From: Pseudacidovorax sp. RU35E
GTDB lineage: Bacteria; Pseudomonadota; Gammaproteobacteria; Burkholderiales; Burkholderiaceae_C
Length of the DNA stretch: 64,000 nucleotides
Assembly: GCF_900156165.1 (NCBI RefSeq)
Contig: NZ_FTMY01000002.1
Coordinates: 310,001 to 374,000, forward strand
Direction of reading: 5' to 3'
Shown: piece by piece, positions 29,216-38,827 of the stretch
Numbering within the stretch: the stretch's first letter is position 1
Layout: every line of letters begins with the position of its first letter
Position numbers and translations under genes: made by a program
The notes under the pieces: generated by a model
What the model was told of the DNA's origin: nothing
The model's input: the letters and a program-made list of their open reading frames with translations, nothing else
The model's database searches: none

Positions 29216-29967
29216 GGCAGCAGAGCTTCGAGTTCGGGCATCAGCAGGTCGGTGAGGGCCTGCGGGGCGGCCAGCTGCGGCACATGGCCGCAGGGCAGGG
29301 TGAGGCGGCGGGCGCCGGGGCTGAGCTGCTGCATGCGCGCCTGCAAGGGGTGGTAGACGGACTGGTCGTCCAGGCATTCCACGTAGAAGCGCGGCACGCG
29401 GCCGAAGCGTTCGGCGCTCAGGCGGTTGACCATGGCGCGTCCGCTTTCGGGCTGGGGACGCAGCAACGCCGCGGCCCGTGCGGCGGCAGCGGGCTCGCAG
29501 TCGTGCACGAAGCAGCGCAGCGCGCCTTCGGCGGGCACGCTGCTGGCGCTGCGGTCGGCGTTCCATTGCAGCCAGGGTGTGATGCCGGAGAAATCGCGGC
29601 CGGGCTGTTCGGCCTGCACCTGCCGCACCAGTTCGCCAAAGCCCATGCCGGAAGGCAACATCATCCCGGCCAGGTAGACCAGTGCGGCCACGCGCTCGGG
29701 CAGCGCCTCGGCCACCTGCGAGGCGGTGAGGCCGCCACCGCTGTGGCCCAGCACCACGGCCGGCTCGCCCAGTGCGTCGATCACGCCCGCCACATGGGCG
29801 GTGTAGCTGTCGAGGCTGGCGGGCGCATCGCCCAGCGGCGGCCAGCCGTTGCCGGGCAGGTCGACGGCATGCGGCTGCCAGCCGCGTTCGCGCAGCAGCG
29901 GCAGCCAGGCGTCGAAGGCCCAGGCGCCTTGCCAGGCGCCGTGGATGAGGACGATGTGACGAGTCAA
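29212..29967 (-). CDS. Alpha/beta-fold hydrolase
   Basis: Hydrolase of 251 residues. The N-terminus RHIVLIHGAWQGAWAFDAWL has the HGAW oxyanion-hole motif. The nucleophile elbow is LGHSGGG, and a late histidine is in LPCGHVPQLAAP. This resembles the esterase/methylesterase-like group (hydroxynitrile-lyase and MenH-like) whose substrates cannot be read from sequence. The start is TTG 29967; no better in-frame ATG precedes the conserved IHGAW. It overlaps the deaminase gene by four bases and is likely co-transcribed with it. Confidence 0.85.
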   Translation of the reverse strand: MTRHIVLIHGAWQGAWAFDAWLPLLRERGWQPHAVDLPGNGWPPLGDAPASLDSYTAHVAGVIDALGEPAVVLGHSGGGLTASQVAEALPERVAALVYLAGMMLPSGMGFGELVRQVQAEQPGRDFSGITPWLQWNADRSASSVPAEGALRCFVHDCEPAAAARAAALLRPQPESGRAMVNRLSAERFGRVPRFYVECLDDQSVYHPLQARMQQLSPGARRLTLPCGHVPQLAAPQALTDLLMPELEALLP

Positions 29968-30038
29968 GGCGGCGGTCGTCGGGTGAAAGGGCGGATGGAC
30001 GGGCTGGGTGGATCAGCTGGTTGAGAAGGCGCCCGGCG

Positions 30039-30686
30039 CTACTTCGTGGCGGGCGCTGGCGTCTTCGGCTTGAAGTCGCAGTAGGCCGCGACGGCGCATT
30101 CCCAGCAGCGCGGCTTGCGCGCGACGCACACATAGCGGCCGTGCAGGATCAGCCAGTGGTGCGCATGCAGGCGGTATTCGACCGGCACGCGCTTGCCCAG
30201 CTTGAGCTCCACTGCCAGCGGCGTCTTGCCCGGCGCCAGGCCCGTGCGGTTGCTGACGCGGAAGATGTGGGTGTCCACCGCGATGGTGGCTTCGCCGAAG
30301 GCCACGTTGAGCACCACGTTGGCCGTCTTGCGGCCCACGCCGGGCAGGGCCTCCAGCGCCTCGCGGCTGCGCGGCACCTCGCCGCCGTGCTGCTCCACCA
30401 GCATGCGGCAGGTCTCCATCAGGTGGCGGGCCTTGCTGCGGTACAGGCCGATGGTCTTGATGTAGCCCTCCAGGCCTTCGAGGCCCAGGTCCAGGATGGC
30501 CTGCGGCGTGTTGGCCACGGGGTAGAGCTTGCGCGTGGCCTTGTTGACGCCCACGTCGGTGGCCTGGGCCGACAGCAGCACGGCCGCCAGCAGCTCGAAG
30601 GGGGTGGTGTATTCCAGCTCGGTGGCGGGCGCCGGGTTGGCGGCCTGGAGCGTGGCGAAGAAGGGACCGATGTCGGCGACTTTCAT
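30039..30686 (-). CDS. nth: Endonuclease III (DNA glycosylase/AP lyase)
   Basis: Base-excision repair enzyme for oxidised pyrimidines. The 215 residues contain the helix-hairpin-helix LPGVGRKTANVV with catalytic K120 and aspartate D138 in AVDTHIFRV. The [4Fe-4S] cluster ligands C187, C194, C197 and C203 have the same positions and spacing as E. coli Nth. The start ATG 30686 directly abuts a strong inverted repeat and lacks a visible Shine-Dalgarno sequence. It is in the same direction as the ferritin-like gene, 44 bases away. Confidence 0.96.
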   Translation of the reverse strand: MKVADIGPFFATLQAANPAPATELEYTTPFELLAAVLLSAQATDVGVNKATRKLYPVANTPQAILDLGLEGLEGYIKTIGLYRSKARHLMETCRMLVEQHGGEVPRSREALEALPGVGRKTANVVLNVAFGEATIAVDTHIFRVSNRTGLAPGKTPLAVELKLGKRVPVEYRLHAHHWLILHGRYVCVARKPRCWECAVAAYCDFKPKTPAPATK

Positions 30687-30713
30687 GGGGCGGCGATTAT
30701 GGGGCGCCGCCCC
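30687..30713 (-). other. Inverted repeat abutting the nth start codon
   Basis: GGGGCGGCG (30687-30695) and CGCCGCCCC (30705-30713) form a perfect 9-bp stem with a nine-base loop. On the minus strand the stem ends exactly at the nth ATG. It could end transcription from the ferritin-like gene or block ribosome loading at nth. No T run is present. Confidence 0.5.
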
Positions 30714-30730
30714 GCGGCTCGGGCGCAGGG

Positions 30731-31555
30731 TCAGCGCAGGAAGACCTTCTGCATGAACTGGGCCACCGGCACCTGCATGGCCGCCTGCACGCGGGGTGGC
30801 AGCTCCAGCGGACGCATCAGCATCTTGAGGGTGGGGCCCACTTCGAGATTCGTGCGGATCACGCGGTTCAGGTCCTGGCTGACCTTGCGCAGGTACTGCG
30901 GATCATGGCCCTGGGCCGGCGCGCGGGCGGGCGCGATGTGGCGGATGGCACAGTCGGCATCCTCGCTCTTGAGCTCCAGCGTGCGGCGGGCCACGGTGCC
31001 GAACACGCGCATGCGGCCCAGCCGTTCCTGCGCCCGGTAGCGCCGGTAGTAGCGGTAGAAATGCTTGTAGTGGTTGACCTCGTCGGCCGCGATGCGCGTG
31101 GCCAGGTCGTGGAAGACCGGCTCGCGCGTGAACCGGGCCAGCGCCTTGTAGTAGGTGGCGGTGCCGGTCTCGACGACGCAGCGGGCCGACATCTCCAGTC
31201 CGCGCGTGGGGGCCAGCAGCTCCACCTTGCAGTAGGTGGCGTATTCGGCCAGGAAGGCGTCGTAGGCCGGCTGCCAGTCGAAGTCGGGCCACACATGCTC
31301 GACATAGGCGCGCAGGGCACGTCCATGCTGCAGTTCCTCGGGCTCCCACTGGCTGCGCAGCCAGCCGGCCACCTCGTCGTCGCCCTCGAAATAGTCGATG
31401 AGGTTGCGGGTGTAGAGGTCGGAGCCGCTTTCGATGAAGGAGGCGGAGCAGGCGAGATAGAAGAGGGTGTCGTCGCCGCGTGCCTGGTCGATGTCGATGC
31501 GTGCGAAGTCGAGGTCGTCGAGTGTCCAGTGCGGTTTGTTGTGCACGTCCGGCAT
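30731..31555 (-). CDS. Ferritin-like diiron protein (unassigned; acyl-ACP-desaturase-like ligand pattern)
   Basis: 274-residue mostly helical protein with the six-ligand carboxylate diiron pattern: E42, E74-LQ-H77, E129 and E159-VN-H162. The paired ExxH motifs, about 85 residues apart, match the ferritin-like superfamily that includes R2-like oxidases and acyl-ACP desaturases. I do not recognise a characterised family, so the reaction is unknown. ATG 31555 begins MPDVHNKPHWTLDDLDF and follows AGGAGA; the frame extends to 31600 without support. It is divergent from alaS across a 293-base gap. Confidence 0.78.
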   Translation of the reverse strand: MPDVHNKPHWTLDDLDFARIDIDQARGDDTLFYLACSASFIESGSDLYTRNLIDYFEGDDEVAGWLRSQWEPEELQHGRALRAYVEHVWPDFDWQPAYDAFLAEYATYCKVELLAPTRGLEMSARCVVETGTATYYKALARFTREPVFHDLATRIAADEVNHYKHFYRYYRRYRAQERLGRMRVFGTVARRTLELKSEDADCAIRHIAPARAPAQGHDPQYLRKVSQDLNRVIRTNLEVGPTLKMLMRPLELPPRVQAAMQVPVAQFMQKVFLR

Positions 31556-31744
31556 GGGTTCTCCTGGCAGCCGTGGCAGAGGCCACGGTGGTGGTCGCAT
31601 ACCCTATGGTTTTTCCTGATTTTTTTCAGTAGGAAATCGTCACGAGCGGTGGCCTTTTTGCAGGTATCGCGCTGGCATGCTGACGTGAACGTGACCAGCA
31701 ACTCCCCGGCTCCCTTGCGCCGCGCTGGCCATACCCCCCAAACC

Positions 31745-31750
31745 TATAAT
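31745..31750 (+). promoter_or_regulatory. Perfect -10 box of the probable alaS promoter
   Basis: The 293-base gap 31556-31848 contains an exact TATAAT at 31745-31750, followed by CGAATG. A -35 element at the right spacing is weak. The expected transcript start near 31757 leaves about 90 nt before alaS. The rest of the gap, including an AT-rich stretch near 31610-31635, shows no gene or hairpin I can support. Confidence 0.6.
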
Positions 31751-31848
31751 CGAATGTTCTGCGAAATCAGGCACTTGGGCCGGCCATCGGGGCCTGCATC
31801 AGGCGCCCCCAAGCCGCGGCGCACCGCGGTACAGAGCGACCACACCAC

Positions 31849-34473
<2,625 letters not shown>

Positions 34474-34516
34474 TCCCAATCCGCGCCGGCGCAGCCGTGT
34501 TGCTCGCTCACGCTCG

Positions 34517-35554
34517 ATGAACGTGCCGGTCACCTCCGAGCTGCCTGTGCCGGGCGAGGTGCTGGTCATGGGCGCGGGCGCCGTCGGCTGCTACGTCGGC
34601 GGCTGCCTGGCTGCCGCAGGCGTGCCGGTGACCTTCATCGGCCGGCCGCGCGTGATGGAGGCGCTCTCAGCGCACGGGCTCACGCTGACCGATCGCGATG
34701 GCGCACGCCGCGCCGTTGCCGCATCCCGATTGCGCCTGTCCCAAGCCGTGGCCTCCGATGCGCGACCGGCCCTGGTGCTTCTCACGGTCAAGGGCGGCGC
34801 CACCGCACAGGCGGCGGCCGAACTGGCGGTGAGCCTTCCGGCCGGCACGCCCGTGCTCTCGCTGCAGAACGGCATCGGCAACGACCGCGTGGTGCAAGAG
34901 GCCGCGCCTGCGCTGCGCGCCTTGCCGGGCATGGTGCCCTACAACATCGCCGAGCTGGCGCCCGGTGCCTACCACCGCGGTACGCCCGGCCGGCTGGCAG
35001 CCCGGGACGAAGCAGCGCTGCGGGCCTGGCTGCCGGTGTTCGAAGCCGCCGGCGTGCCATTGGACCTGCATGCGGACATGGCCGGCGTGCAGTGGGGCAA
35101 GCTGCTGCTCAACCTCAACAATCCCGTCAACGCGCTGTCGGGCCTGCCGCTGCGCGATGAGCTGCTGGACCGCGGCTACCGTCGCTGCTTCGCCGCGCTG
35201 ATCGACGAAGCGCTGGCCGTGCTGCACGCCGCGGGCATCGAGCCTGCGCAGATGACGGCCGTTCCGGCCCGCCGGCTTCCCGGGCTGCTGCGCCTGCCGG
35301 ACTGGCTGTTCCGCCGCGTGGCGGCGCCGATGCTCAAGGTCGACGCCAAGGCCCGCTCCAGCATGGCCGACGACGTGGCGCTGGGCCGGCGCACCGAGGT
35401 CGATGCGCTGTGCGGCGCCGTCGTCCGGTTGGCCCGCGGCCACGGCCTGGATGCGCCGCGCAACGCCCGCATGGTCGCGTTGATGGATGGCGGCTGGCCC
35501 GCGCCGCCGCCGCGCCTGGGTTCAGCCAAACTGCGCCAGGCGCTGGCGCTCTGA
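34517..35554 (+). CDS. panE: 2-dehydropantoate 2-reductase (ketopantoate reductase)
   Basis: NADPH-dependent reductase forming pantoate for coenzyme A synthesis. The 345 residues start MNVPVTSELPVPGEVLVMGA with nucleotide motif GAGAVG (19-24). LLTVKGGATAQAA carries the catalytic lysine region, LQNGIGND is conserved, and WGKLLLNLNNPVNALSG is the C-terminal domain helix. SSMADDVALGRRTEVDALCG matches the family S-M-x-D-x3-GR-x-TE pattern. ATG 34517 is chosen over frame extension into alaS. Related ketopantoate-reductase-like enzymes act on other 2-oxo acids, so the exact substrate is probable rather than certain. It ends six bases from the convergent TetR gene. Confidence 0.9.
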   Translation: MNVPVTSELPVPGEVLVMGAGAVGCYVGGCLAAAGVPVTFIGRPRVMEALSAHGLTLTDRDGARRAVAASRLRLSQAVASDARPALVLLTVKGGATAQAAAELAVSLPAGTPVLSLQNGIGNDRVVQEAAPALRALPGMVPYNIAELAPGAYHRGTPGRLAARDEAALRAWLPVFEAAGVPLDLHADMAGVQWGKLLLNLNNPVNALSGLPLRDELLDRGYRRCFAALIDEALAVLHAAGIEPAQMTAVPARRLPGLLRLPDWLFRRVAAPMLKVDAKARSSMADDVALGRRTEVDALCGAVVRLARGHGLDAPRNARMVALMDGGWPAPPPRLGSAKLRQALAL

Positions 35555-35560
35555 GGGCGC

Positions 35561-36160
35561 TCAGCGCCGCGCGACCAGTGCGGACAGCACGGCGCGCAGC
35601 GTCGCGACGGCCGCCTGCCGTCCGGCTTCGTCGGTGGCCATCTGCGCCCGCACGATGGCGCCGTCGAAGGCCAGGGCCGCGGCATCGGCCAGCAGGCCCT
35701 GCAGCGGCCCTTCCGGCAGCAGTTGCGCGATCACCTGCGTCATCTCGGCCTTGTGCCCCTGCGCCACTGCCACGGCCTCGGGCAGGGCTGGCGCCAGCTC
35801 GACCACGGTGTTGATGAAGGCGCAGCCGCGGAAGTCCGGCTGCGCGCACCATTCGTCCAGGACGTCGGCGAGCAGCAGGAGGTGCGCACTGCCGTGCGCG
35901 GCCTCGCTGGCGCCATGGCGGCCCAGCGCGTCGATGAACCAGGCCATCCAGCGCGCATGCCGGTGGTCCAGGAAGGCGCGCACCAGTGCGTCCTTGCTCG
36001 GAAAGTGCCGGTAGAAGGTGAGCTTGGCCACGCCCGACTCGGCAATCAGCCGGTCGACGCCGGTGGCGCGGATGCCATCGCGGTAGAACAGGTCGTGGGC
36101 GGTCGAGAGGATGCGGTCGCGCGCAGGCAACTCGGAATCCTGGGGGGCAGGGGAGGGCAT
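35561..36160 (-). CDS. TetR-family transcriptional repressor
   Basis: 199-residue regulator. The helix-turn-helix region is RDRILSTAHDLFYRDGIRAT followed by GVDRLIAESGVAKLTFYRHF, typical of TetR proteins. The C-terminal ligand domain has conserved GCAFINTVVELA, like the TetR_C groups near YxaF/LmrA. ATG 36160 follows a GGGGAGGG stretch; upstream frame codons to 36322 cross the operator DNA and are rejected. It is divergent from the NTF2-like gene, and two nearly identical palindromes lie between the starts, so it probably represses both genes. Confidence 0.92.
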   Translation of the reverse strand: MPSPAPQDSELPARDRILSTAHDLFYRDGIRATGVDRLIAESGVAKLTFYRHFPSKDALVRAFLDHRHARWMAWFIDALGRHGASEAAHGSAHLLLLADVLDEWCAQPDFRGCAFINTVVELAPALPEAVAVAQGHKAEMTQVIAQLLPEGPLQGLLADAAALAFDGAIVRAQMATDEAGRQAAVATLRAVLSALVARR

Positions 36161-36168
36161 GCCGCCAT

Positions 36169-36230
36169 TGTAGACAGGTCTGTCTACATGCAGTATCGTG
36201 CGACCGCCTTTGTAGACAGGTCTGTCTACT
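36169..36230. promoter_or_regulatory. Two tandem TetR operators
   Basis: TGTAGACAG-GT-CTGTCTACA (36169-36188) has perfect 9-base arms. A second copy (36211-36230) differs only in its last base. The centres are 42 bases apart, four helical turns, so two dimers would bind on the same DNA face. They lie between the divergent TetR and NTF2-like genes. Confidence 0.85.
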
Positions 36231-36272
36231 GCGGCCATCTTCCACCCTTGCCACCCCAGGAGCCTGACTCTG

Positions 36273-36743
36273 ATGACCGACACCCGCCCACCCCTGCCGC
36301 CCTTCACGCTCGAATCCGCCATCCAGAAGGTGCGCGGCGCCGAGGACGCCTGGAACTCCCGCGACGCCGACCGGGTGGCTCAGGTCTATACCGAGGACAC
36401 GGTGTGGCGCAACCGCACCGAGTTCCCGGTCGGCCGCGAGGCCGCGCGCGCCTTCCTGCAGCGCAAGTGGGCGCGCGAGCTGGACTACCGGCTGATCAAG
36501 GGCCTCTGGGCCTTCGGCGGCAACCGCATCGCCGTGCGCTTCGCCTACGAATGGCGCGACGACTCGGGCCACTGGTTCCGCAGCTACGGCAACGAGAACT
36601 GGGAGTTCAACGAACAGGGCCTGATGCAGCGGCGATTCGCCAGCATCAACGACCTGCCGATCGCCGAAAGCGACCGGCGCTTCCACTGGCCGCTGGGGCG
36701 CCGGCCCGACGACCATCCGGGGCTGGAAGATCTCGGCCTCTGA
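36273..36743 (+). CDS. NTF2-like (SnoaL/DUF1348) protein
   Basis: 156-residue protein of the nuclear-transport-factor-2-like fold. Features are [40 protein letters not shown] and [19 protein letters not shown], which match the DUF1348 group. The function of that group is not established; the cone-shaped fold often binds small hydrophobic molecules. It is divergent from the TetR gene, with the second operator 43 bases before its ATG, so it is very likely the main repressed target. No other gene joins it before the PAS kinase. Confidence 0.85.
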   Translation: MTDTRPPLPPFTLESAIQKVRGAEDAWNSRDADRVAQVYTEDTVWRNRTEFPVGREAARAFLQRKWARELDYRLIKGLWAFGGNRIAVRFAYEWRDDSGHWFRSYGNENWEFNEQGLMQRRFASINDLPIAESDRRFHWPLGRRPDDHPGLEDLGL

Positions 36744-36792
36744 GAGACACGCCGTGCACCTTGCAGGCACGGCGGTTGCATGCCGCTGGTGC

Positions 36793-37998
36793 ATGGCTGT
36801 GCACGATCCTGGCGCCTTCGCCGGCGCGTTCCCCACCTTGGACCTGGGCGAAGGCACGCCCTGGCATCAGCGCCTGGGCCTGCTGCTGGAGTCCACCGGC
36901 GAGGGCATCTTCGGCATCGACCTGGACGGCCACTGCATGTTCATCAACCGGGCCGGGGCCGAGCTGCTGGGCCATGACGCAGCCGAGGTGCTGGGCCGCA
37001 ACATGCACGAGCTCACGCACCATTCGCATCCCGACGGCTCGGTCTATGCCGACACCGACTGCCCGATCTTCAACGCCTTCCGCCGCGGCCTGCCGTGCCG
37101 CATCGACAGCGAGGTGTTCTGGCGGCGCGACGGCAGCTGCTTCGCGGTCGAATACTCCAGCTATCCCATCGTGGACGGCGACACGGTGCGCGGCGCCGTC
37201 ATCACCTTCGTCGACATCACCGAGCGCAAGCGCGCGGCGCAGGCCATGCGCGAATCGCGCGACGAGCTGGAGCGCCGCGTGGCCGAGCGCACGGCCGAAC
37301 TGAGCGCCGCGCTCAGCCAGGTGCGTGCGCTGTCGGCCTGGATGGACTCGGTGCGCGAGGAGGAGCGCACGCGCATCGCGCGAGAGGTGCGCGACGAGCT
37401 CGGCAGCCTGCTGGTGGGCATGAAGATGGACGTCGACTGGGTCAACCGCCGCCTGGGCGAGCAGAAGGCGCGCGAGCCCGCCGAGGCCGAGGCCATGCGC
37501 CTGCAGCTGCGCGCCAAGTGCGACAACATGAGCCAGCTCATCGAGCGGGCCGTGGACAACGTGGGCCGCATCATCACCGACCTGCGGCCCAGCATCCTCG
37601 ACCACCAGGGCCTGTGGGCCGCGCTGGAATGGCAGGCCAACGAATTCGTGCAGTCGGCCGAGCTGGCCCTGGGCTGGCGCATGGCCATCGACGATGCGCC
37701 AGAGCTGCCCGAGCCCACGGCCATGGCCGTGTTCCGCATCTTCCAGGAGATGCTGAGCAACGTCGGCCGCCATGCCCGCGCCACTCGGGTCGACATCGAC
37801 ATCCGCATCGTCGGCGGCAGCCTGCACCTGATGGTGAGCGACGACGGCGTCGGTGCGCCTGTGCAGGCCTTCCATGCGCCGGGCTCCTACGGCATTCGTG
37901 GGATGCGGGAGCGCGCCCTGCATTTCGGCGGCACCGTGGACGTGCACAGCACGGTGGGGCAGGGCACCACGCTGCACCTTCGCATGCCGGCGCCATGA
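36793..37998 (+). CDS. PAS-domain sensor histidine kinase (NarX-like) lacking the phospho-acceptor histidine
   Basis: Soluble sensor kinase of 401 residues from ATG 36793; a GTG at 36754 would add 13 residues. A PAS domain (about 20-140) contains STGEGIFGIDLDGHCMFINR and HPDGSVYADTDCPIF. A coiled coil leads to the HisKA_3 helix. There the expected ARE-x-H-DELG motif reads IAREVRDELGS, with arginine R200 (CGC, 37390-37392) where the phospho-acceptor histidine should be. The N box (IFQEMLSNVGRHARA) and G boxes (SDDGVG, GSYGIRGMRERA) look intact. It could be inactive, phosphatase-only or a trans-acting partner. It overlaps the response regulator gene and precedes the cyanate operon. Confidence 0.85.
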   Translation: MAVHDPGAFAGAFPTLDLGEGTPWHQRLGLLLESTGEGIFGIDLDGHCMFINRAGAELLGHDAAEVLGRNMHELTHHSHPDGSVYADTDCPIFNAFRRGLPCRIDSEVFWRRDGSCFAVEYSSYPIVDGDTVRGAVITFVDITERKRAAQAMRESRDELERRVAERTAELSAALSQVRALSAWMDSVREEERTRIAREVRDELGSLLVGMKMDVDWVNRRLGEQKAREPAEAEAMRLQLRAKCDNMSQLIERAVDNVGRIITDLRPSILDHQGLWAALEWQANEFVQSAELALGWRMAIDDAPELPEPTAMAVFRIFQEMLSNVGRHARATRVDIDIRIVGGSLHLMVSDDGVGAPVQAFHAPGSYGIRGMRERALHFGGTVDVHSTVGQGTTLHLRMPAP

Positions 37999-38693
37999 TG
38001 CCAACCACCCCGACGACCGCTGTCCGCCCCGCCGCCGTGCGCGTGCTGATCGGCGACGACCACCGCATCGTGCGCGAAGGCCTGCGCCAGGTGCTGGGCG
38101 ACCTGGCCAATGGCGCGCCCGAGATCGTGGTCGCCGCCGAGGCCGTGACCGGGCCCGAAGTGCTGGCGCAGGTGGCCGCCCTGGGCGGACGCGCCGGCAT
38201 CGACCTGGTACTGCTGGACATCGCGCTGCCCGGCCGGGACGGGCTGGACGTGCTGCAGGCCCTGCGCGCCGACTGGCCCACGCTGCCGGTGGTGATGATC
38301 TCCACCTACCCGGAGCGGCAGTACGCCGTGCGCTGCATCCGCCTGGGTGCGGCCGGCTACCTCAACAAGAGCGCCGATGCGGACGAGATGGTGGCGGCGG
38401 TGCGCAAGGCGGCGGCCGGTGGCATCCACGTCAGTGCCGCCACGGCCGAGGCATTGGCGGCGGCCGTGGGCCGCGGTGGCGCCGCCACCGAAGCGCTGTC
38501 GCACCGCGAGCACCAGGTCTTCCGCCTGCTCACGACGGGGCACAGCGTGAGCGAGATTGGTGCGCGCCTGGGCCTGGCGCCCAACACGGTCAGCACCTAC
38601 CGGGCGCGCGTGCTCGAAAAGACCGGCACCAAGAACGACGTCGAGCTCGCGCTCTACGCCGAAAGGCTGGCCCAGGGCGGCACCCGGCCCTGA
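37995..38693 (+). CDS. Response regulator, NarL/LuxR type, upstream of the cyanate operon
   Basis: 232-residue regulator. The receiver starts VRVLIGDDHRIVREGL with phospho-acceptor D75 in LVLLDIALPGRDGL. The LuxR-type DNA-binding domain is LSHREHQVFRLLTTGHSVSE then IGARLGLAPNTVSTYRARVL. ATG 37995 overlaps the kinase stop (ATGA). The 134-base gap to cynA holds an inverted repeat that could be its binding site and a sigma-54-like promoter. Control of the cyn genes is inferred from location. Confidence 0.9.
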   Translation: MMPTTPTTAVRPAAVRVLIGDDHRIVREGLRQVLGDLANGAPEIVVAAEAVTGPEVLAQVAALGGRAGIDLVLLDIALPGRDGLDVLQALRADWPTLPVVMISTYPERQYAVRCIRLGAAGYLNKSADADEMVAAVRKAAAGGIHVSAATAEALAAAVGRGGAATEALSHREHQVFRLLTTGHSVSEIGARLGLAPNTVSTYRARVLEKTGTKNDVELALYAERLAQGGTRP

Positions 38694-38702
38694 TTCGGGC
38701 CG

Positions 38703-38728
38703 CCCGTGTAGTGGCAGCCCTACAGGGG
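38703..38728. promoter_or_regulatory. Inverted repeat, candidate response-regulator site
   Basis: CCCGTGTAG (38703-38711) and CTACAGGGG (38720-38728) match at eight of nine positions as an inverted repeat with an eight-base spacer, 100 bases before cynA. Dyads of this size are typical of NarL-type regulators. Confidence 0.5.
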
Positions 38729-38779
38729 CTCGACGGTGCGGGCACGATTTGCCGACGGCGTGGCGGCATTGGCCCATTC

Positions 38780-38795
38780 CGGCCCGCGCGTTGCA
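38780..38795 (+). promoter_or_regulatory. Candidate sigma-54 promoter of the cyn operon
   Basis: CGGCCCGCGCGTTGCA matches the sigma-54 consensus TGGCACG-N4-TTGCW at all but two defined positions. The invariant GG (38781-38782) and GC (38793-38794) are correctly 10 bases apart. Initiation near 38807 would give a 20-nt leader before cynA, whose Shine-Dalgarno GAGGTGA is at 38818-38824. Nitrogen control of cyanate use would fit. Chance matches are not rare in GC-rich DNA. Confidence 0.45.
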
Positions 38796-38827
38796 AGGGC
38801 GAGGACATTCCATCAACGAGGTGAAGC

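Noticed and set aside
38740-38752. GGCACGATTTGC as a sigma-54 promoter
   Set aside because: GG and GC are only 8 bases apart instead of 10. The site at 38780-38795 has correct spacing and was kept instead.
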